Below, piece by piece: positions 8,312 to 17,385 of a stretch of DNA of 64,000 nt. A program made the translations under genes and the position numbers. Under the pieces are notes generated by a model that was given only the letters and a program-made list of their open reading frames with translations, had not been told where the DNA came from and did not search any database. The stretch covers positions 1,612,001 through 1,676,000 of the forward strand of contig NZ_CP009553.3 in NCBI RefSeq assembly GCF_000767615.3, read 5' to 3'. Numbering within the stretch: the stretch's first letter is position 1; each line of letters begins with the position of its first letter. The stretch comes from Pandoraea pnomenusa. GTDB taxonomy: Bacteria; Pseudomonadota; Gammaproteobacteria; Burkholderiales; Burkholderiaceae.

Positions 8312-8949
8312 GTGGCATAGATCGAAATCGGCGTCATCACGGCCATGGTCAGCACCAACGGCACACGCAGCACGGCAATGGCGATGAAGCACGCGAGCGC
8401 CACTGCGCCGAGCACCATCGATTTGCGCAGCGGCCACGACACCTTCCAGGCCATCTGAATCAACAGGCCGGCCGCCGCCGCCGCGAGCCCGGCAAACAGA
8501 TGCTTGACGTGCGGATCGTTCTGAAAGTGCTGGTAGATCATGCCGAGCAGGATCACCACGGCCGACGGTGCCGCGATGAGCCCCAGGATCGACGCGAGCG
8601 CGCCGCGCCAGCCGTGAAAGCGCATGCCCAGCGCGACGGACAGGTTGATGATGTTGCCGCCGGGCAGAAACTGGCAGAGCCCGAGCAGATCGGTGAACTC
8701 GGCAGGCGTGAGCCATCGGTGCTTCTCGACGACCATGCGCCGCGCGAGCGGCAACGCACCGCCGAATGCGGTCATTCCAAGGCCGAGAAAGCCGAGGAAC
8801 AGCGCGCGGACGCTCGGCGCGGGGCGGGTGTCGCCCGGCATCGCGACGGACGTTGTCGACGGCGTGGAAGCGGGGGGGCAAGAGGCCGCCGGGACACGCG
8901 TCGTGGAACCGACGTCGGCAGCGGAGGGAGGAGGGGCCGGAATACACAT
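8293..8949 (-). CDS. Chromate transporter, first (N-terminal-type) subunit
   Basis: This is the N-terminal-type half of the two-gene CHR transporter, about 218 aa. It has the signatures LGMTAFGGALPLARRM and CQFLPGGNIINLSVALG typical of ChrA repeats, then five or six helices. The N-terminus before the first helix (about 45 residues, Pro/Ser/Thr-rich) is unusually long; a shorter start at MPGDTRPAP is possible because no clear ribosome-binding site precedes the chosen ATG. It is transcribed divergently from the LysR regulator at 9107, which probably controls it. Confidence 0.85.
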   Translation of the reverse strand: MCIPAPPPSAADVGSTTRVPAASCPPASTPSTTSVAMPGDTRPAPSVRALFLGFLGLGMTAFGGALPLARRMVVEKHRWLTPAEFTDLLGLCQFLPGGNIINLSVALGMRFHGWRGALASILGLIAAPSAVVILLGMIYQHFQNDPHVKHLFAGLAAAAAGLLIQMAWKVSWPLRKSMVLGAVALACFIAIAVLRVPLVLTMAVMTPISIYATWRVSQ

Positions 8950-9060
8950 GGCGGGTTCATTCTGAAAACGTGACTGCTTTGGGGGCCGCCCGGCCCTGGG
9001 CGCCATCGAGACAGCGATGCATGGGCCGCGCGGGACCCCTTGAGCGTAGGCGGATTCCGC

Positions 9061-9076
9061 TATATTGTCCAATATA
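9061..9076. promoter_or_regulatory. Palindromic operator between chrA pair and LysR gene
   Basis: TATATTG-TC-CAATATA is a 7-2-7 perfect inverted repeat 30 bp before the LysR start. Its AT-rich dyad with a T-N11-A core is the usual form of a LysR-type binding site in a divergent intergenic region. Confidence 0.65.
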
Positions 9077-9106
9077 TGGAAGTGACTTGAATCATATCGA
9101 ATCAAT

Positions 9107-10030
9107 ATGGCAAACATCGACGTACGCCTGTTGCGCTACTTCATTGCGGTAGCCGAAACCGGGCACATGACGCGGGCGGCCGAGCGGCTGGGCATCGGCC
9201 AGCCGCCGCTTTCGCAGCAGATCCGGGTGCTCGAGACGCAATTGGGCGTCACGCTGTTCGAGCGGCTGCCGCGCGGGATGGCGCTGACCGACGCCGGACA
9301 GGCCTTTCTTGCCGACGCGTACGAAGTCGTGCGCAAACTCGACCAGGCGGTCGACGACGTACGTCGCGTGGCGGCGGGGGTGAAGGGGCGGCTCTCGGTG
9401 GGCTTCACGAGTTCGGCGGCGTTGCATCCGTTCGTGCCGACGGTGATCCGGGCGTTCCGCGCCGACGCGCCGTCCGTTTCCCTGATGCTCGACGAAGCGA
9501 GCACGAGCGAGCTGCTCGACAGCCTGCGCGACGGCCAGCTCGACGTGGCCTTCATTCGTCAGCCGCAGGGCGATACGGGGCAGATCACGTTTGTGCCGGT
9601 ACTCGAAGAGCCGATGGTGCTCGCCGCACCGTCGGCGCATCCGTTGGCCCTCACGGGGCGTGCGGGCAAGGCGGTGGTCCCGATGACCGCCATCGCTGCC
9701 GAGAAGCTGATTCTTTACCGGCGACGCACGGGGCAGGGGTTGTACGACGCGATCATCGCCGCATGCCACGGCGCGGGCTTCAGCCCGAACATCGAACAGG
9801 AGGCGCCGCGTTTGCTCACCACGCTCTCACTCGTGGCGGCAGGGCTCGGTGTGTCGGTGGTGCCCGCATCGCTCATGCGCATGCAGGTGGAGGGCATCGT
9901 GTACCGTCCGCTCGCGCCGCCGCCGCGCGCGCCCCTGTACTGCGCCTATCGCGAGGGCGTGCTGGCCGGCCCCACGGCGCGGCTGCTCGATCATGTCCAC
10001 GTCGCGGCGCGCTCGGTCGCGCCGGAATAG
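9107..10030 (+). CDS. LysR-family transcriptional regulator
   Basis: This 307-aa protein has an N-terminal winged HTH (residues 1-60, ending LFERLPRGMALTDAG) and a C-terminal effector-binding domain of the periplasmic-binding type. The HTH segment TRAAERLGIGQPPLSQQI resembles the BenM/CatM/CbbR-like branch. It is divergent from the split chromate transporter and a palindrome lies between them, so it most likely regulates that pair, though catabolic LysR relatives share this architecture. No catabolic genes follow on its strand. Confidence 0.92.
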   Translation: MANIDVRLLRYFIAVAETGHMTRAAERLGIGQPPLSQQIRVLETQLGVTLFERLPRGMALTDAGQAFLADAYEVVRKLDQAVDDVRRVAAGVKGRLSVGFTSSAALHPFVPTVIRAFRADAPSVSLMLDEASTSELLDSLRDGQLDVAFIRQPQGDTGQITFVPVLEEPMVLAAPSAHPLALTGRAGKAVVPMTAIAAEKLILYRRRTGQGLYDAIIAACHGAGFSPNIEQEAPRLLTTLSLVAAGLGVSVVPASLMRMQVEGIVYRPLAPPPRAPLYCAYREGVLAGPTARLLDHVHVAARSVAPE

Positions 10031-10062
10031 GGCAGGCGGGGTCGACCGGGAGCGGCGGCCCG

Positions 10063-10671
10063 TCAGGCGGACGTGCCGCCCTTTTGCGCGAGCAACGTTT
10101 CGATGTGGCCGTGCAGGCCGATGTCGCTCCATTCGAGTTCGCCCATGCGCCAGAAGCGCGCATTGCCGGCGCGGTCGATGAGATACGTCGCCGGCAGTCC
10201 GATCGGACCGAAGCGCTTGTAGACGGCGCCGTCGATGTCGAGCAGCACGGTGCCGTCGATGGGGACTTTGTCGACGAACGGCTTCACGGTGGCCGGCGGT
10301 TCCTTGTAGTTGACGGCGACGAGCATCAGTCCGCGCTCGCGATACTGCCGCGCCACCGCTCCCATGGCCGGGATTTCCTCGCGACACGGCGCACACCACG
10401 TCGCCCAGAAGTTGAGGATGACCACTCGCCCGCGCCATGCCGACGAGGCATGCGTGGTGCCGTCGAGGGCCGGCAGCGAAAACGCCGGTGTGGCGCCGCG
10501 CCATGCCGAGAGCGTGCCGCCGGAGGTGCCGGCCAGCACGCTGTCGTCGACTTGCGCCGTGCCCTTGGACGGTCCTGCCGCCATGGTCGGCGCGCTCATG
10601 CCGCCGATCGCGCCGACGGCTCCGGCGGCGCCAATGGCGCCCATCGTGTGAAGGAAATGTCGGCGCTGCAT
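10063..10671 (-). CDS. TlpA-like thiol-disulfide oxidoreductase, exported
   Basis: This 202-aa thioredoxin-fold protein has a twin-Arg start (RRHFLHTMG) and hydrophobic stretch that look like a Tat signal. The mature AhpC/TSA-Redoxin domain begins near residue 60 and carries the catalytic W92-C93-A-P-C96 motif. The cis-Pro region is GLPATYLID. Such proteins reduce disulfides in the periplasm, for example in cytochrome c maturation or oxidase copper-site assembly, but the partner here is unknown. It lies downstream of the transglutaminase-like gene on the same strand with a 117-bp gap. Confidence 0.9.
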   Translation of the reverse strand: MQRRHFLHTMGAIGAAGAVGAIGGMSAPTMAAGPSKGTAQVDDSVLAGTSGGTLSAWRGATPAFSLPALDGTTHASSAWRGRVVILNFWATWCAPCREEIPAMGAVARQYRERGLMLVAVNYKEPPATVKPFVDKVPIDGTVLLDIDGAVYKRFGPIGLPATYLIDRAGNARFWRMGELEWSDIGLHGHIETLLAQKGGTSA

Positions 10672-10788
10672 GGCAAGGCGCTCCTCGGGACGTGATGTCG
10701 CGCCGCACGTTGCGCGGCGCGATCATTCTGGTGGCCGGTCGGTCGGCAGATCGACCGTTCGGCGTGAACGAAAGGCAAACGCCGCGGG

Positions 10789-11940
10789 TCAGGCGGTCAG
10801 CTCGCGCGCGCTCATGCGATAGCGGAACGTGTCCGGGTCAAGACTGTCGAGCCGGGCATTCGCCACTTCGCCGTTCGGATACATGAGGAACGGCACGGGC
10901 TCGCGGTTCGCTCGCGTGGCGCCCGGCAGCGCGATGTCCGCGCCGTGATTGAATGCGACCCAGTTCATTTCCCACTGACCAAAGAGCATGGCGCGGGCAG
11001 CGCGTACGCGCAGGTCGTCGAGCGGCAGGCCGCCCGGCACTTCCTCGAGCACGACCTTGCGCACGTCAGCCGGGTCCACTGGCACCCAGCCATAGCCGGC
11101 GGCATGGAATTCGGCGCGGCAATGCTGGGCCCGCGTCACGTCGCCGGCCTTGCCCAGGCTGTTGAAACCATGCTGCGAGGCGGCGACCCGCACGCCGTAG
11201 GCGTCGCGCGCCGGAATGCCCACCGAGCGCGCCAGCGCGGTGAACAACGCGTTGATGTCGGCGCATTTGCCCGCGAGATTGCCGGTGGTAAGCATGTAGC
11301 GCACGTCGCCCGTGCCGCAGCCGCGCACCGATCCTTCACGCCGACAGTTGTCCACGATCCACTCGTAGATGGCGCGCGCTTTCTCCACGTCGCCCTGTTG
11401 GCCGCGCGTGATTTTCTCGGCGGTCTCGCGCACGAGCCCATCCGTCGGCTGGAGCGTCGTGGGCTGCAGATACTGGCGCAGCACGGCCGGCGCTTCCTTC
11501 GGGGCATCGGCCGACGGCGGCTGCGACAAATCGACGCGCCTGTCGCGTGTGGCGAAGGTGTTGACCAGCGTGACGGTACGGGCCTGCGTCGCATCCGGCC
11601 AGGCGACCGCGAGCATCGGCACCCCCACGCCTGCCGCACCGCGCACCATGCGAAGTTCCGCCTTCGCGCCGGGCGCCTCCCAGCGGGTGCCGAGTGCCTG
11701 CTGGTAGCCGCCGCCGGGCGAAGTCGCCACGGGCAGCCAGACTCGCGCGGGGCCGCCGCCCGCGGCGGCGGCGGGCAGATCGACCTGCGTCGTCAGCTCG
11801 AACGTGCGCCAGCCGTCGGCGGCGTCGTGCGGCGAGGCGGCGCGCGGCGACGCGTGTGCCTGGACGGGCAGCAGCGAGCTGGTGAGAAGGGAGGCGGGCA
11901 GGGCGCAGGCGCCCAGAGAGAGAAAGCGGCGGCGTTGCAT
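10789..11940 (-). CDS. Transglutaminase-like exported protein
   Basis: This 383-aa protein has a twin-Arg signal (RRRFLSLGACALP) and, after an N-terminal beta-rich region, a transglutaminase-like cysteine-protease fold. The likely catalytic triad is C226 (GKCADINALF), H279 (AEFHAAGYG) and D289 (VPVDPADVR). The family includes proteases, amidases and cross-linking enzymes; substrate unknown. It probably acts in the periplasm after Tat export. It is divergent from selD, with 106 bp between the starts. Confidence 0.86.
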   Translation of the reverse strand: MQRRRFLSLGACALPASLLTSSLLPVQAHASPRAASPHDAADGWRTFELTTQVDLPAAAAGGGPARVWLPVATSPGGGYQQALGTRWEAPGAKAELRMVRGAAGVGVPMLAVAWPDATQARTVTLVNTFATRDRRVDLSQPPSADAPKEAPAVLRQYLQPTTLQPTDGLVRETAEKITRGQQGDVEKARAIYEWIVDNCRREGSVRGCGTGDVRYMLTTGNLAGKCADINALFTALARSVGIPARDAYGVRVAASQHGFNSLGKAGDVTRAQHCRAEFHAAGYGWVPVDPADVRKVVLEEVPGGLPLDDLRVRAARAMLFGQWEMNWVAFNHGADIALPGATRANREPVPFLMYPNGEVANARLDSLDPDTFRYRMSARELTA

Positions 11941-12046
11941 GGAGAGGTCCCCTAGGGTTCAGCGCTCACGGCGCATGTGAGAGGGTGCTACAAGGGCAAA
12001 GCTGCTCCATAATACGTCGAGTTTCGATAAACGAACACCAACCACC

Positions 12047-13126
12047 ATGACCGCAATCGATGCAACCCAAGCGGGCGCCACGCCGGCCGCTCCGCGCCTG
12101 ACTTCGCTTTCGCACGGCGGCGGCTGCGGCTGCAAGATCGCGCCGGGCGTGCTGTCCGAACTCCTGGCCCGCAACGATACGCCGCTGCCCGCGCCTGCCG
12201 CGCTGCTCGTCGGCACGGAAACGTCGGACGATGCCGCGGTCTATCAGCTCAACGACGAGCAGGCCATCATCGCCACGACCGACTTCTTCATGCCGATCGT
12301 CGACGATCCGTACGACTTCGGCCGCATTGCCGCGACCAACGCGCTGTCCGACATCTACGCCATGGGCGGCAAGCCGATCTTTGCGCTGGCCATCGTCGGC
12401 ATGCCGATCAACGTGCTGCCGCGCGAGACGATTCGCGACATTCTGCGCGGCGGCGAATCGATTTGCGCCGAAGCGGGCATTCCGATTGCCGGGGGACACA
12501 GCATCGACTCGGTGGAGCCGATCTACGGCCTGGCGGCACTCGGCGTGGTGCATCCGAAGCGCCTGAAGCGCAACGCCGACGCTCAGGCCGGCGACGTGCT
12601 GGTGCTCGGCAAGCCGTTGGGCGTCGGCGTCATGTCCGCCGCCCTGAAGAAGAACCAGCTCGACGACGCGGGCTATCGCCTCATGATCGATGCGACCACG
12701 CGCCTGAACCGCGTCGGACCGGCCCTCGCCGCGCTGCCGGGCGTGCATGCGCTCACCGACGTGACCGGCTTCGGCCTGCTCGGGCACACGCTCGAGATGT
12801 GCCGCGGCGCGAATCTGGCCGCGTATTTGCGCATGGCCGACGTGCCGCTGTTCGACGGTGTGCGCGAACTCGCGGACAAGGGATGCATCACCGGGGCTTC
12901 CGGGCGCAACTGGGCGTCTTACGGCGCATCGGTGGAACTGGGAGATCGGTTGACCACGCGCGATCGCGACCTGCTGTGCGATCCGCAAACGGCCGGCGGC
13001 CTGCTGGTGTCGTGCGCGCCCGGGGCTGTCGACGACGTGCTGGCCGTCTTCCGTGCCGATGGCTTTGCCGAGGCGGGCATCGTTGGGGCAATGCGCCCCG
13101 GCAAGCCGGGCGTACGCGTGATCTGA
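12047..13126 (+). CDS. selD: Selenide, water dikinase (selenophosphate synthetase)
   Basis: This 359-aa enzyme converts selenide and ATP to selenophosphate, the selenium donor for selenocysteine and 2-selenouridine. The glycine-rich N-terminal motif HGGGCGCK places the catalytic Cys at residue 27 (Cys17 of E. coli SelD) with Lys30. It is a Cys form; there is no in-frame TGA. The AIRS-type ATP-binding domain follows (DDAAVYQL, ATTDFFMPIVDDPYDFG). A CATAAT-like -10 lies about 40 bp upstream. Neither selA/selB nor the 2-selenouridine synthase gene is adjacent, so its use cannot be read from this window. Confidence 0.95.
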   Translation: MTAIDATQAGATPAAPRLTSLSHGGGCGCKIAPGVLSELLARNDTPLPAPAALLVGTETSDDAAVYQLNDEQAIIATTDFFMPIVDDPYDFGRIAATNALSDIYAMGGKPIFALAIVGMPINVLPRETIRDILRGGESICAEAGIPIAGGHSIDSVEPIYGLAALGVVHPKRLKRNADAQAGDVLVLGKPLGVGVMSAALKKNQLDDAGYRLMIDATTRLNRVGPALAALPGVHALTDVTGFGLLGHTLEMCRGANLAAYLRMADVPLFDGVRELADKGCITGASGRNWASYGASVELGDRLTTRDRDLLCDPQTAGGLLVSCAPGAVDDVLAVFRADGFAEAGIVGAMRPGKPGVRVI

Positions 13127-13175
13127 TCCGTCACGGGACCGTGGGCGTTCCCCCGATCGGGAGGCGCCCGCGATG

Positions 13176-13997
13176 TCATGCGGCCTGCCGCTCGGCGTGC
13201 GCGCCGATGAACGCCACGATCGCCTCGCCCAGCGCCTGTGGCGCGTCGCGATGCGGCGAATGTCCGCAGGCGGGCAGCTTCACCACCCTGGCGTGCGGCA
13301 CGTTGGCCGCAATGCTGTCCATTTGCGCCATCGTGCCGTACTCGTCATCTTCACCCTGAATCGCCAGCAGCGGCTTCGTGATGCTCGCCACCGCTCCGAC
13401 CAGGTTCCAGTCGCGAAACGCCGGGTTCAGCCAGATGTCGTTCCATCCCCAGAACGCGGAATCGACGTCGTCGTGATAGCGCGCGAGCTTTGCCCGCAGA
13501 TCGCTCGTCTCGTACACGGTCTTCGTCCTGGCGATGCTGTCCACCGAGAGGTCCTCGACAAACAGATGCGGCGCGATGACCACGGCACCGGCGAGCCGGT
13601 CAGGGAAGGCCGCCGAGAACAACAGCGAGATCGAACCGCCGTCGCTGTGACCGACAAGCCAAACGCGCTCGGCCTGAGCCGCACCCACACCGACGGCGTC
13701 GAGAAACGCGGGCAGGACTTCGCGTGCCTGCCGGTGCATGAAGTCCACCGGCCATTTCTCGTCATGCGGGCGCGGTGTTGAGCGACCGTAACCGTTGCGC
13801 GAATACACGAGGCCGCGAAATCCCCCGGCCTCGCAGAGTTGCTGTGGCCAGTCCTTCCACATGGCCACGGAACCGAGCCCCTCGTGCAGGAACACGAGCA
13901 GGGGGGCCTGGCTGCGCTCGGGGTGAATCCAGCGGTACTCCAGCGAGAGCGGGCCGTGCGAGGCCGTCTCGATCTGCGCGAACTGTACGTCCGACAT
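13176..13997 (-). CDS. Alpha/beta hydrolase of the box operon
   Basis: This 273-aa alpha/beta-hydrolase has an oxyanion-hole region (FLHEGLGS), the nucleophile elbow GHSDGG (S118) and a late histidine in CGHSPHRD. It is the last gene of the minus-strand operon DUF4863-boxD-bclA-hydrolase, starting 14 nt after the bclA stop. Similar hydrolases recur in proteobacterial box clusters and may cleave stalled CoA thioesters or lactones, but the substrate is unproven. A weak hairpin (13142-13170) without a T-run sits between it and the converging selD. Confidence 0.86.
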   Translation of the reverse strand: MSDVQFAQIETASHGPLSLEYRWIHPERSQAPLLVFLHEGLGSVAMWKDWPQQLCEAGGFRGLVYSRNGYGRSTPRPHDEKWPVDFMHRQAREVLPAFLDAVGVGAAQAERVWLVGHSDGGSISLLFSAAFPDRLAGAVVIAPHLFVEDLSVDSIARTKTVYETSDLRAKLARYHDDVDSAFWGWNDIWLNPAFRDWNLVGAVASITKPLLAIQGEDDEYGTMAQMDSIAANVPHARVVKLPACGHSPHRDAPQALGEAIVAFIGAHAERQAA

Positions 13998-14011
13998 CGT
14001 TCTCTTTTCTC

Positions 14012-15583
14012 CTATAACAACTCGCGCAGCTTGAAGCGCTGCACCTTGCCGGTAGCCGTTTTCGGCAGGTCGTCGACAAACACCAGCTCGCGCGGATACT
14101 TGTGCGGTGCCAGACGCGACTTGACGAAGGCCTTGAGCTCGCTGGCCATCGCCTCGGTCGGCGCCATGCCCGGCTTGAGCACGACAAACGCCTGCGTCTT
14201 GGTCAGGCCGTTATCGTCGCGGCCGACGACCCCCGCCTCGAGCACCGCGTCGTGCTGCATGAGCACCATTTCCACTTCGATGGGCGACACGTATTGGCCG
14301 CTGACCTTGAGCATATCGTCACTGCGCCCGGCATAGACGTAATACCCATTGGGTAGACGTTGATACTTGTCGCCGCTCTTGAGCCAGTCGCCGAGGAACG
14401 TGGCGCGCGATTTCTCTCGATTGCACCAATACATCAGCGCCGCGCTCGGCCCGCGAATGTAGAGGTCGCCGATCTCGCCGTCCGGTACCGGGTGACCCTG
14501 TTCGTCCCGCAATTGCACTTCATAGCCCGGCACCGGCTCGCCGGTGGTGCCGTAGGCTACCTGGCCCGCACGATTCGACAGGAAGATGTGGAGCATCTCG
14601 GTCGAGCCGATGCCGTCGAGGATTTCGGCGCCGAAGTGCGCTGTGAACCGCTCGCCGATCTCGCGCGGCAGCGCTTCGCCGGCCGACGTGCACAGGCGCA
14701 ACGCCACGTCGGCGCGCGCAGGCAGGTGCGGCGAGGCGAGCAGGTTGGCGTAGAGCGTGGGCACACCGTAGAAGATCGTCGGTCGATGGCGGCGAAGCCG
14801 CAGGGCCACGGCTTCAGCCGTCGGACGCTCAGCCATCAGGATCACGGTCGCCCCGACCGACAGCGGGAACGTCAGTCCGTTGCCCAGACCGTAGGCGAAG
14901 AAGAGCTTGGCCGCCGAGAAGGCAACGTCGTCTTCTCGAATGCCCAGCACGTTTCGACCATAGGTCTCGGCGGTCCAGTAAAGGTTGGCGTGCGTATGCA
15001 CGGTGCCCTTGGGCTTGCCGGTCGAGCCGGACGAATACAGCCAGAAGGCGATGTCGTCGCCCGCGGTATCCGCCGGTACGGCGCTCGGCGGGCCGTCGAC
15101 CAGGGCGTCGAAGGTCGGGAGCGCGGGGGCGGCACCGGCTTCGGCGGCGACCGGCTGGGAGACGATGCACGGCGGCACAGGGCCCGTCTGCGCCACTTTG
15201 TCGAGGGCGGCCTGCACCGTGGGCATGAGCACGCCGGACGCGATCACGAGTTGCGCCTTGCTGTGCGAGATCATGTACGCATAGTCGTCGGCGGTGAGCA
15301 GCGTATTGACGACCACGGGCACCACGCCCGCATACAACGCGCCGAGAAACGCGACCGGCAGATCGACGGTGTCGAGCATGATGAGCAGAATGCGCTGCTC
15401 ACGATGCACGCCCGCGCGCGCCAGGCCGGTGGCGAAGCGCCGGCTTTGCTCGGCCAGTTCGCCGTAGGTGAGGGCGCGTGTGTCGTCGAGATATGCAGTC
15501 TTGGCGGCGCGCTCGCGATTGAGCGCCTCCAGATGCGCGGCGAAGTTGAAGTTCGCCGGCGGTGGGGTGAGTACGGCTTCCAT
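14012..15583 (-). CDS. bclA: Benzoate-CoA ligase
   Basis: This 523-aa acyl-adenylate enzyme activates benzoate with ATP and CoA to benzoyl-CoA, the entry step of the box pathway. It has the AMP-binding loop (YSSGSTGKPKGTVHTH around residue 185), the GIGSTEMLHIF block, the hinge region GRSDDMLKVSGQ and the C-terminal catalytic lysine in TGKVQRFKL. The length and motifs fit the BadA/BclA branch of benzoate ligases rather than longer acyl-CoA synthetases. Placement in the box operon supports benzoate as the substrate; 2-aminobenzoate ligases are close relatives. Confidence 0.93.
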   Translation of the reverse strand: MEAVLTPPPANFNFAAHLEALNRERAAKTAYLDDTRALTYGELAEQSRRFATGLARAGVHREQRILLIMLDTVDLPVAFLGALYAGVVPVVVNTLLTADDYAYMISHSKAQLVIASGVLMPTVQAALDKVAQTGPVPPCIVSQPVAAEAGAAPALPTFDALVDGPPSAVPADTAGDDIAFWLYSSGSTGKPKGTVHTHANLYWTAETYGRNVLGIREDDVAFSAAKLFFAYGLGNGLTFPLSVGATVILMAERPTAEAVALRLRRHRPTIFYGVPTLYANLLASPHLPARADVALRLCTSAGEALPREIGERFTAHFGAEILDGIGSTEMLHIFLSNRAGQVAYGTTGEPVPGYEVQLRDEQGHPVPDGEIGDLYIRGPSAALMYWCNREKSRATFLGDWLKSGDKYQRLPNGYYVYAGRSDDMLKVSGQYVSPIEVEMVLMQHDAVLEAGVVGRDDNGLTKTQAFVVLKPGMAPTEAMASELKAFVKSRLAPHKYPRELVFVDDLPKTATGKVQRFKLRELL

Positions 15584-15748
15584 GTTGCCTCCGGTGGATC
15601 ACCGCGAGAGGTCGCTCCAAATGCGGGGCGCCCACGCGGCGTGAGTTCTTTTGGCGCTCTGTCGGCGCCTGTGTGAATCACCTTGACTGCGACGGCTTGC
15701 GGCTTGCTGCGGATAACTTGACTGTAGTGCGCGAATGGCGGGGCAGGG

Positions 15749-17335
15749 TCAGCCGTTCGGAAATTCCACGGCATCCTGCGTCAGCGCTTCGATCAGCGCG
15801 GCGGGGCCCTGAACGGCCGAGCGCACATGATAGAAACGCAGAGCACGCAATCCGCCCAACTCCTCGCCACCGCCGGCGCGACCCGGACCGCCATGCAGCG
15901 ACTGCGGCATGACATTGCCGTGGCCGGTCTGCGATTTCGCGACGGACGGATCGACGGCGTGCACGCGCCCGTGCGCGTCGGCCAGCGCGAGCGCCGGTGC
16001 GTGCATCGCGACCGCATCGTTGCTGTACAGCGAGACGACCAGCGAGCCCCGCGCACGACGGGCGAGCGCGATGGCGTCGTCGAGGTCGCGGTAACCGACG
16101 AGTGTGGCGACCGGCCCGAACACTTCCGTGTCGTGGATGCGCACGCCGCTCGCGCCGTCGCGCAGCCCAAGCAGCACCGGCGCGACGCAAGCGCTTTGCG
16201 GGCCGGCATCGACGAAGGCGGCATCACGATTACCGTCGTACAGCGTCTCGGCTTCCGCTTGCAGGTGGGCGATGCCCTCGAGCACGGCGCGCTTTTGCGC
16301 GAGGCTCACGAGCGCGCCCATCTTCACCGTCTCGTTGCGCGGGTTGCCAACGACGGTCCTCGCCAGACGCTCGGTGATCGCCGCCGCGGCGGCGTCGAAA
16401 TGTTCGGCAGGGACCAGCGCACGGCGAATGGCCGTGCACTTCTGTCCCGACTTGACGGTCATTTCGCGCGCCACTTCACGCACGAACTGGTCGAATGCGG
16501 GCGTGCCGGGCAAGGCGTCGGGCAGCAGGATCGCGCTGTTCAGGCTGTCGGCTTCCACGTTGATGCGCGCGGAGCGTTGCGTGAACGCCGGGTGGGCACG
16601 CAGCGTGGCGGCGGTGTCGGCCGAGCCGGTAAACGAGACGATGTCGAACGGGCCGATCCGGTCGAGCAGACCGGCGGCGCTGCCGCAAATCACCGACAGG
16701 CTGCCCGGCGGCAGGATGCCCGCCGCAACGACATCGGCCACCATGCGCTGCGTGAGCCAGGCGGTCGATGTCGCCGGTTTGACGATCACCGGCACGCCCG
16801 AGAGCAAGGCGGCGGCGGCCTTCTCCCACAACCCCCAGGCCGGGAAGTTGAAGGCGTTGATGAAGAGCGCGACGCCCGGCGTCGGACGAAACACGTGACG
16901 CACCGCGAACGACGCGTCTTTCGCGAGCGGCACGGCGGCACCGTCGAGCAGCGTGTGTGCGTCGCCGAGCGTCGCGCCGAGCTTCGCAAACGTCGACAGC
17001 GTGTAGATGGCGCCGTCGATGTCCACGGCGGAATCGGTGGCGACCGTGCCGGCATTGGCGGTGGCAATGGCGTAGTAGTCGTCGCGATTCGCCTGCAGCG
17101 TGGCGACGATCTGTGACAGACGCGCGGCGCGCTCGCCATACGACAGCGCGCGCAGGGCCGGGCCGGCGGTATCGCGCGCATACGAGAAGGCGGCGTCGAG
17201 ATCGAGCCCGGCGCTCGAGACGAAGGCGAGCGTGTCGCCGGTCACGGGGTCGGTGAGCGCGGTGCGTTCGCCGCTGCCGGCCACCCATTGACCGGCAACG
17301 TAGTTTTCCAACAAGGCAGGGGTACGCATGTCCAT
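15749..17335 (-). CDS. boxD: 3,4-dehydroadipyl-CoA semialdehyde dehydrogenase
   Basis: This 528-aa aldehyde dehydrogenase oxidises the ring-opened product of BoxC to 3,4-dehydroadipyl-CoA. It carries the catalytic Cys in KSGQKCTAIRR and a glutamate in INVEADSLN rather than the usual ELGGK form, as in the PaaZ/BoxD branch. The N-terminal FINAFNFPAWG motif is also typical of that branch. Two in-frame ATGs (17335 and 17329) lie next to each other; the first was used. It is the second gene of the minus operon, 50 nt after the DUF4863 gene and 165 nt before bclA. Confidence 0.92.
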   Translation of the reverse strand: MDMRTPALLENYVAGQWVAGSGERTALTDPVTGDTLAFVSSAGLDLDAAFSYARDTAGPALRALSYGERAARLSQIVATLQANRDDYYAIATANAGTVATDSAVDIDGAIYTLSTFAKLGATLGDAHTLLDGAAVPLAKDASFAVRHVFRPTPGVALFINAFNFPAWGLWEKAAAALLSGVPVIVKPATSTAWLTQRMVADVVAAGILPPGSLSVICGSAAGLLDRIGPFDIVSFTGSADTAATLRAHPAFTQRSARINVEADSLNSAILLPDALPGTPAFDQFVREVAREMTVKSGQKCTAIRRALVPAEHFDAAAAAITERLARTVVGNPRNETVKMGALVSLAQKRAVLEGIAHLQAEAETLYDGNRDAAFVDAGPQSACVAPVLLGLRDGASGVRIHDTEVFGPVATLVGYRDLDDAIALARRARGSLVVSLYSNDAVAMHAPALALADAHGRVHAVDPSVAKSQTGHGNVMPQSLHGGPGRAGGGEELGGLRALRFYHVRSAVQGPAALIEALTQDAVEFPNG

Positions 17336-17385
17336 GAACCGATAAGCAAACAGGGAAGCAGGCGGCAGGCGCCTGCGCGCGACGC

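Noticed and set aside
13142..13170. Terminator between selD and the hydrolase
   Set aside because: The hairpin has mismatches and lacks a T-run, so it is not called as a terminator.
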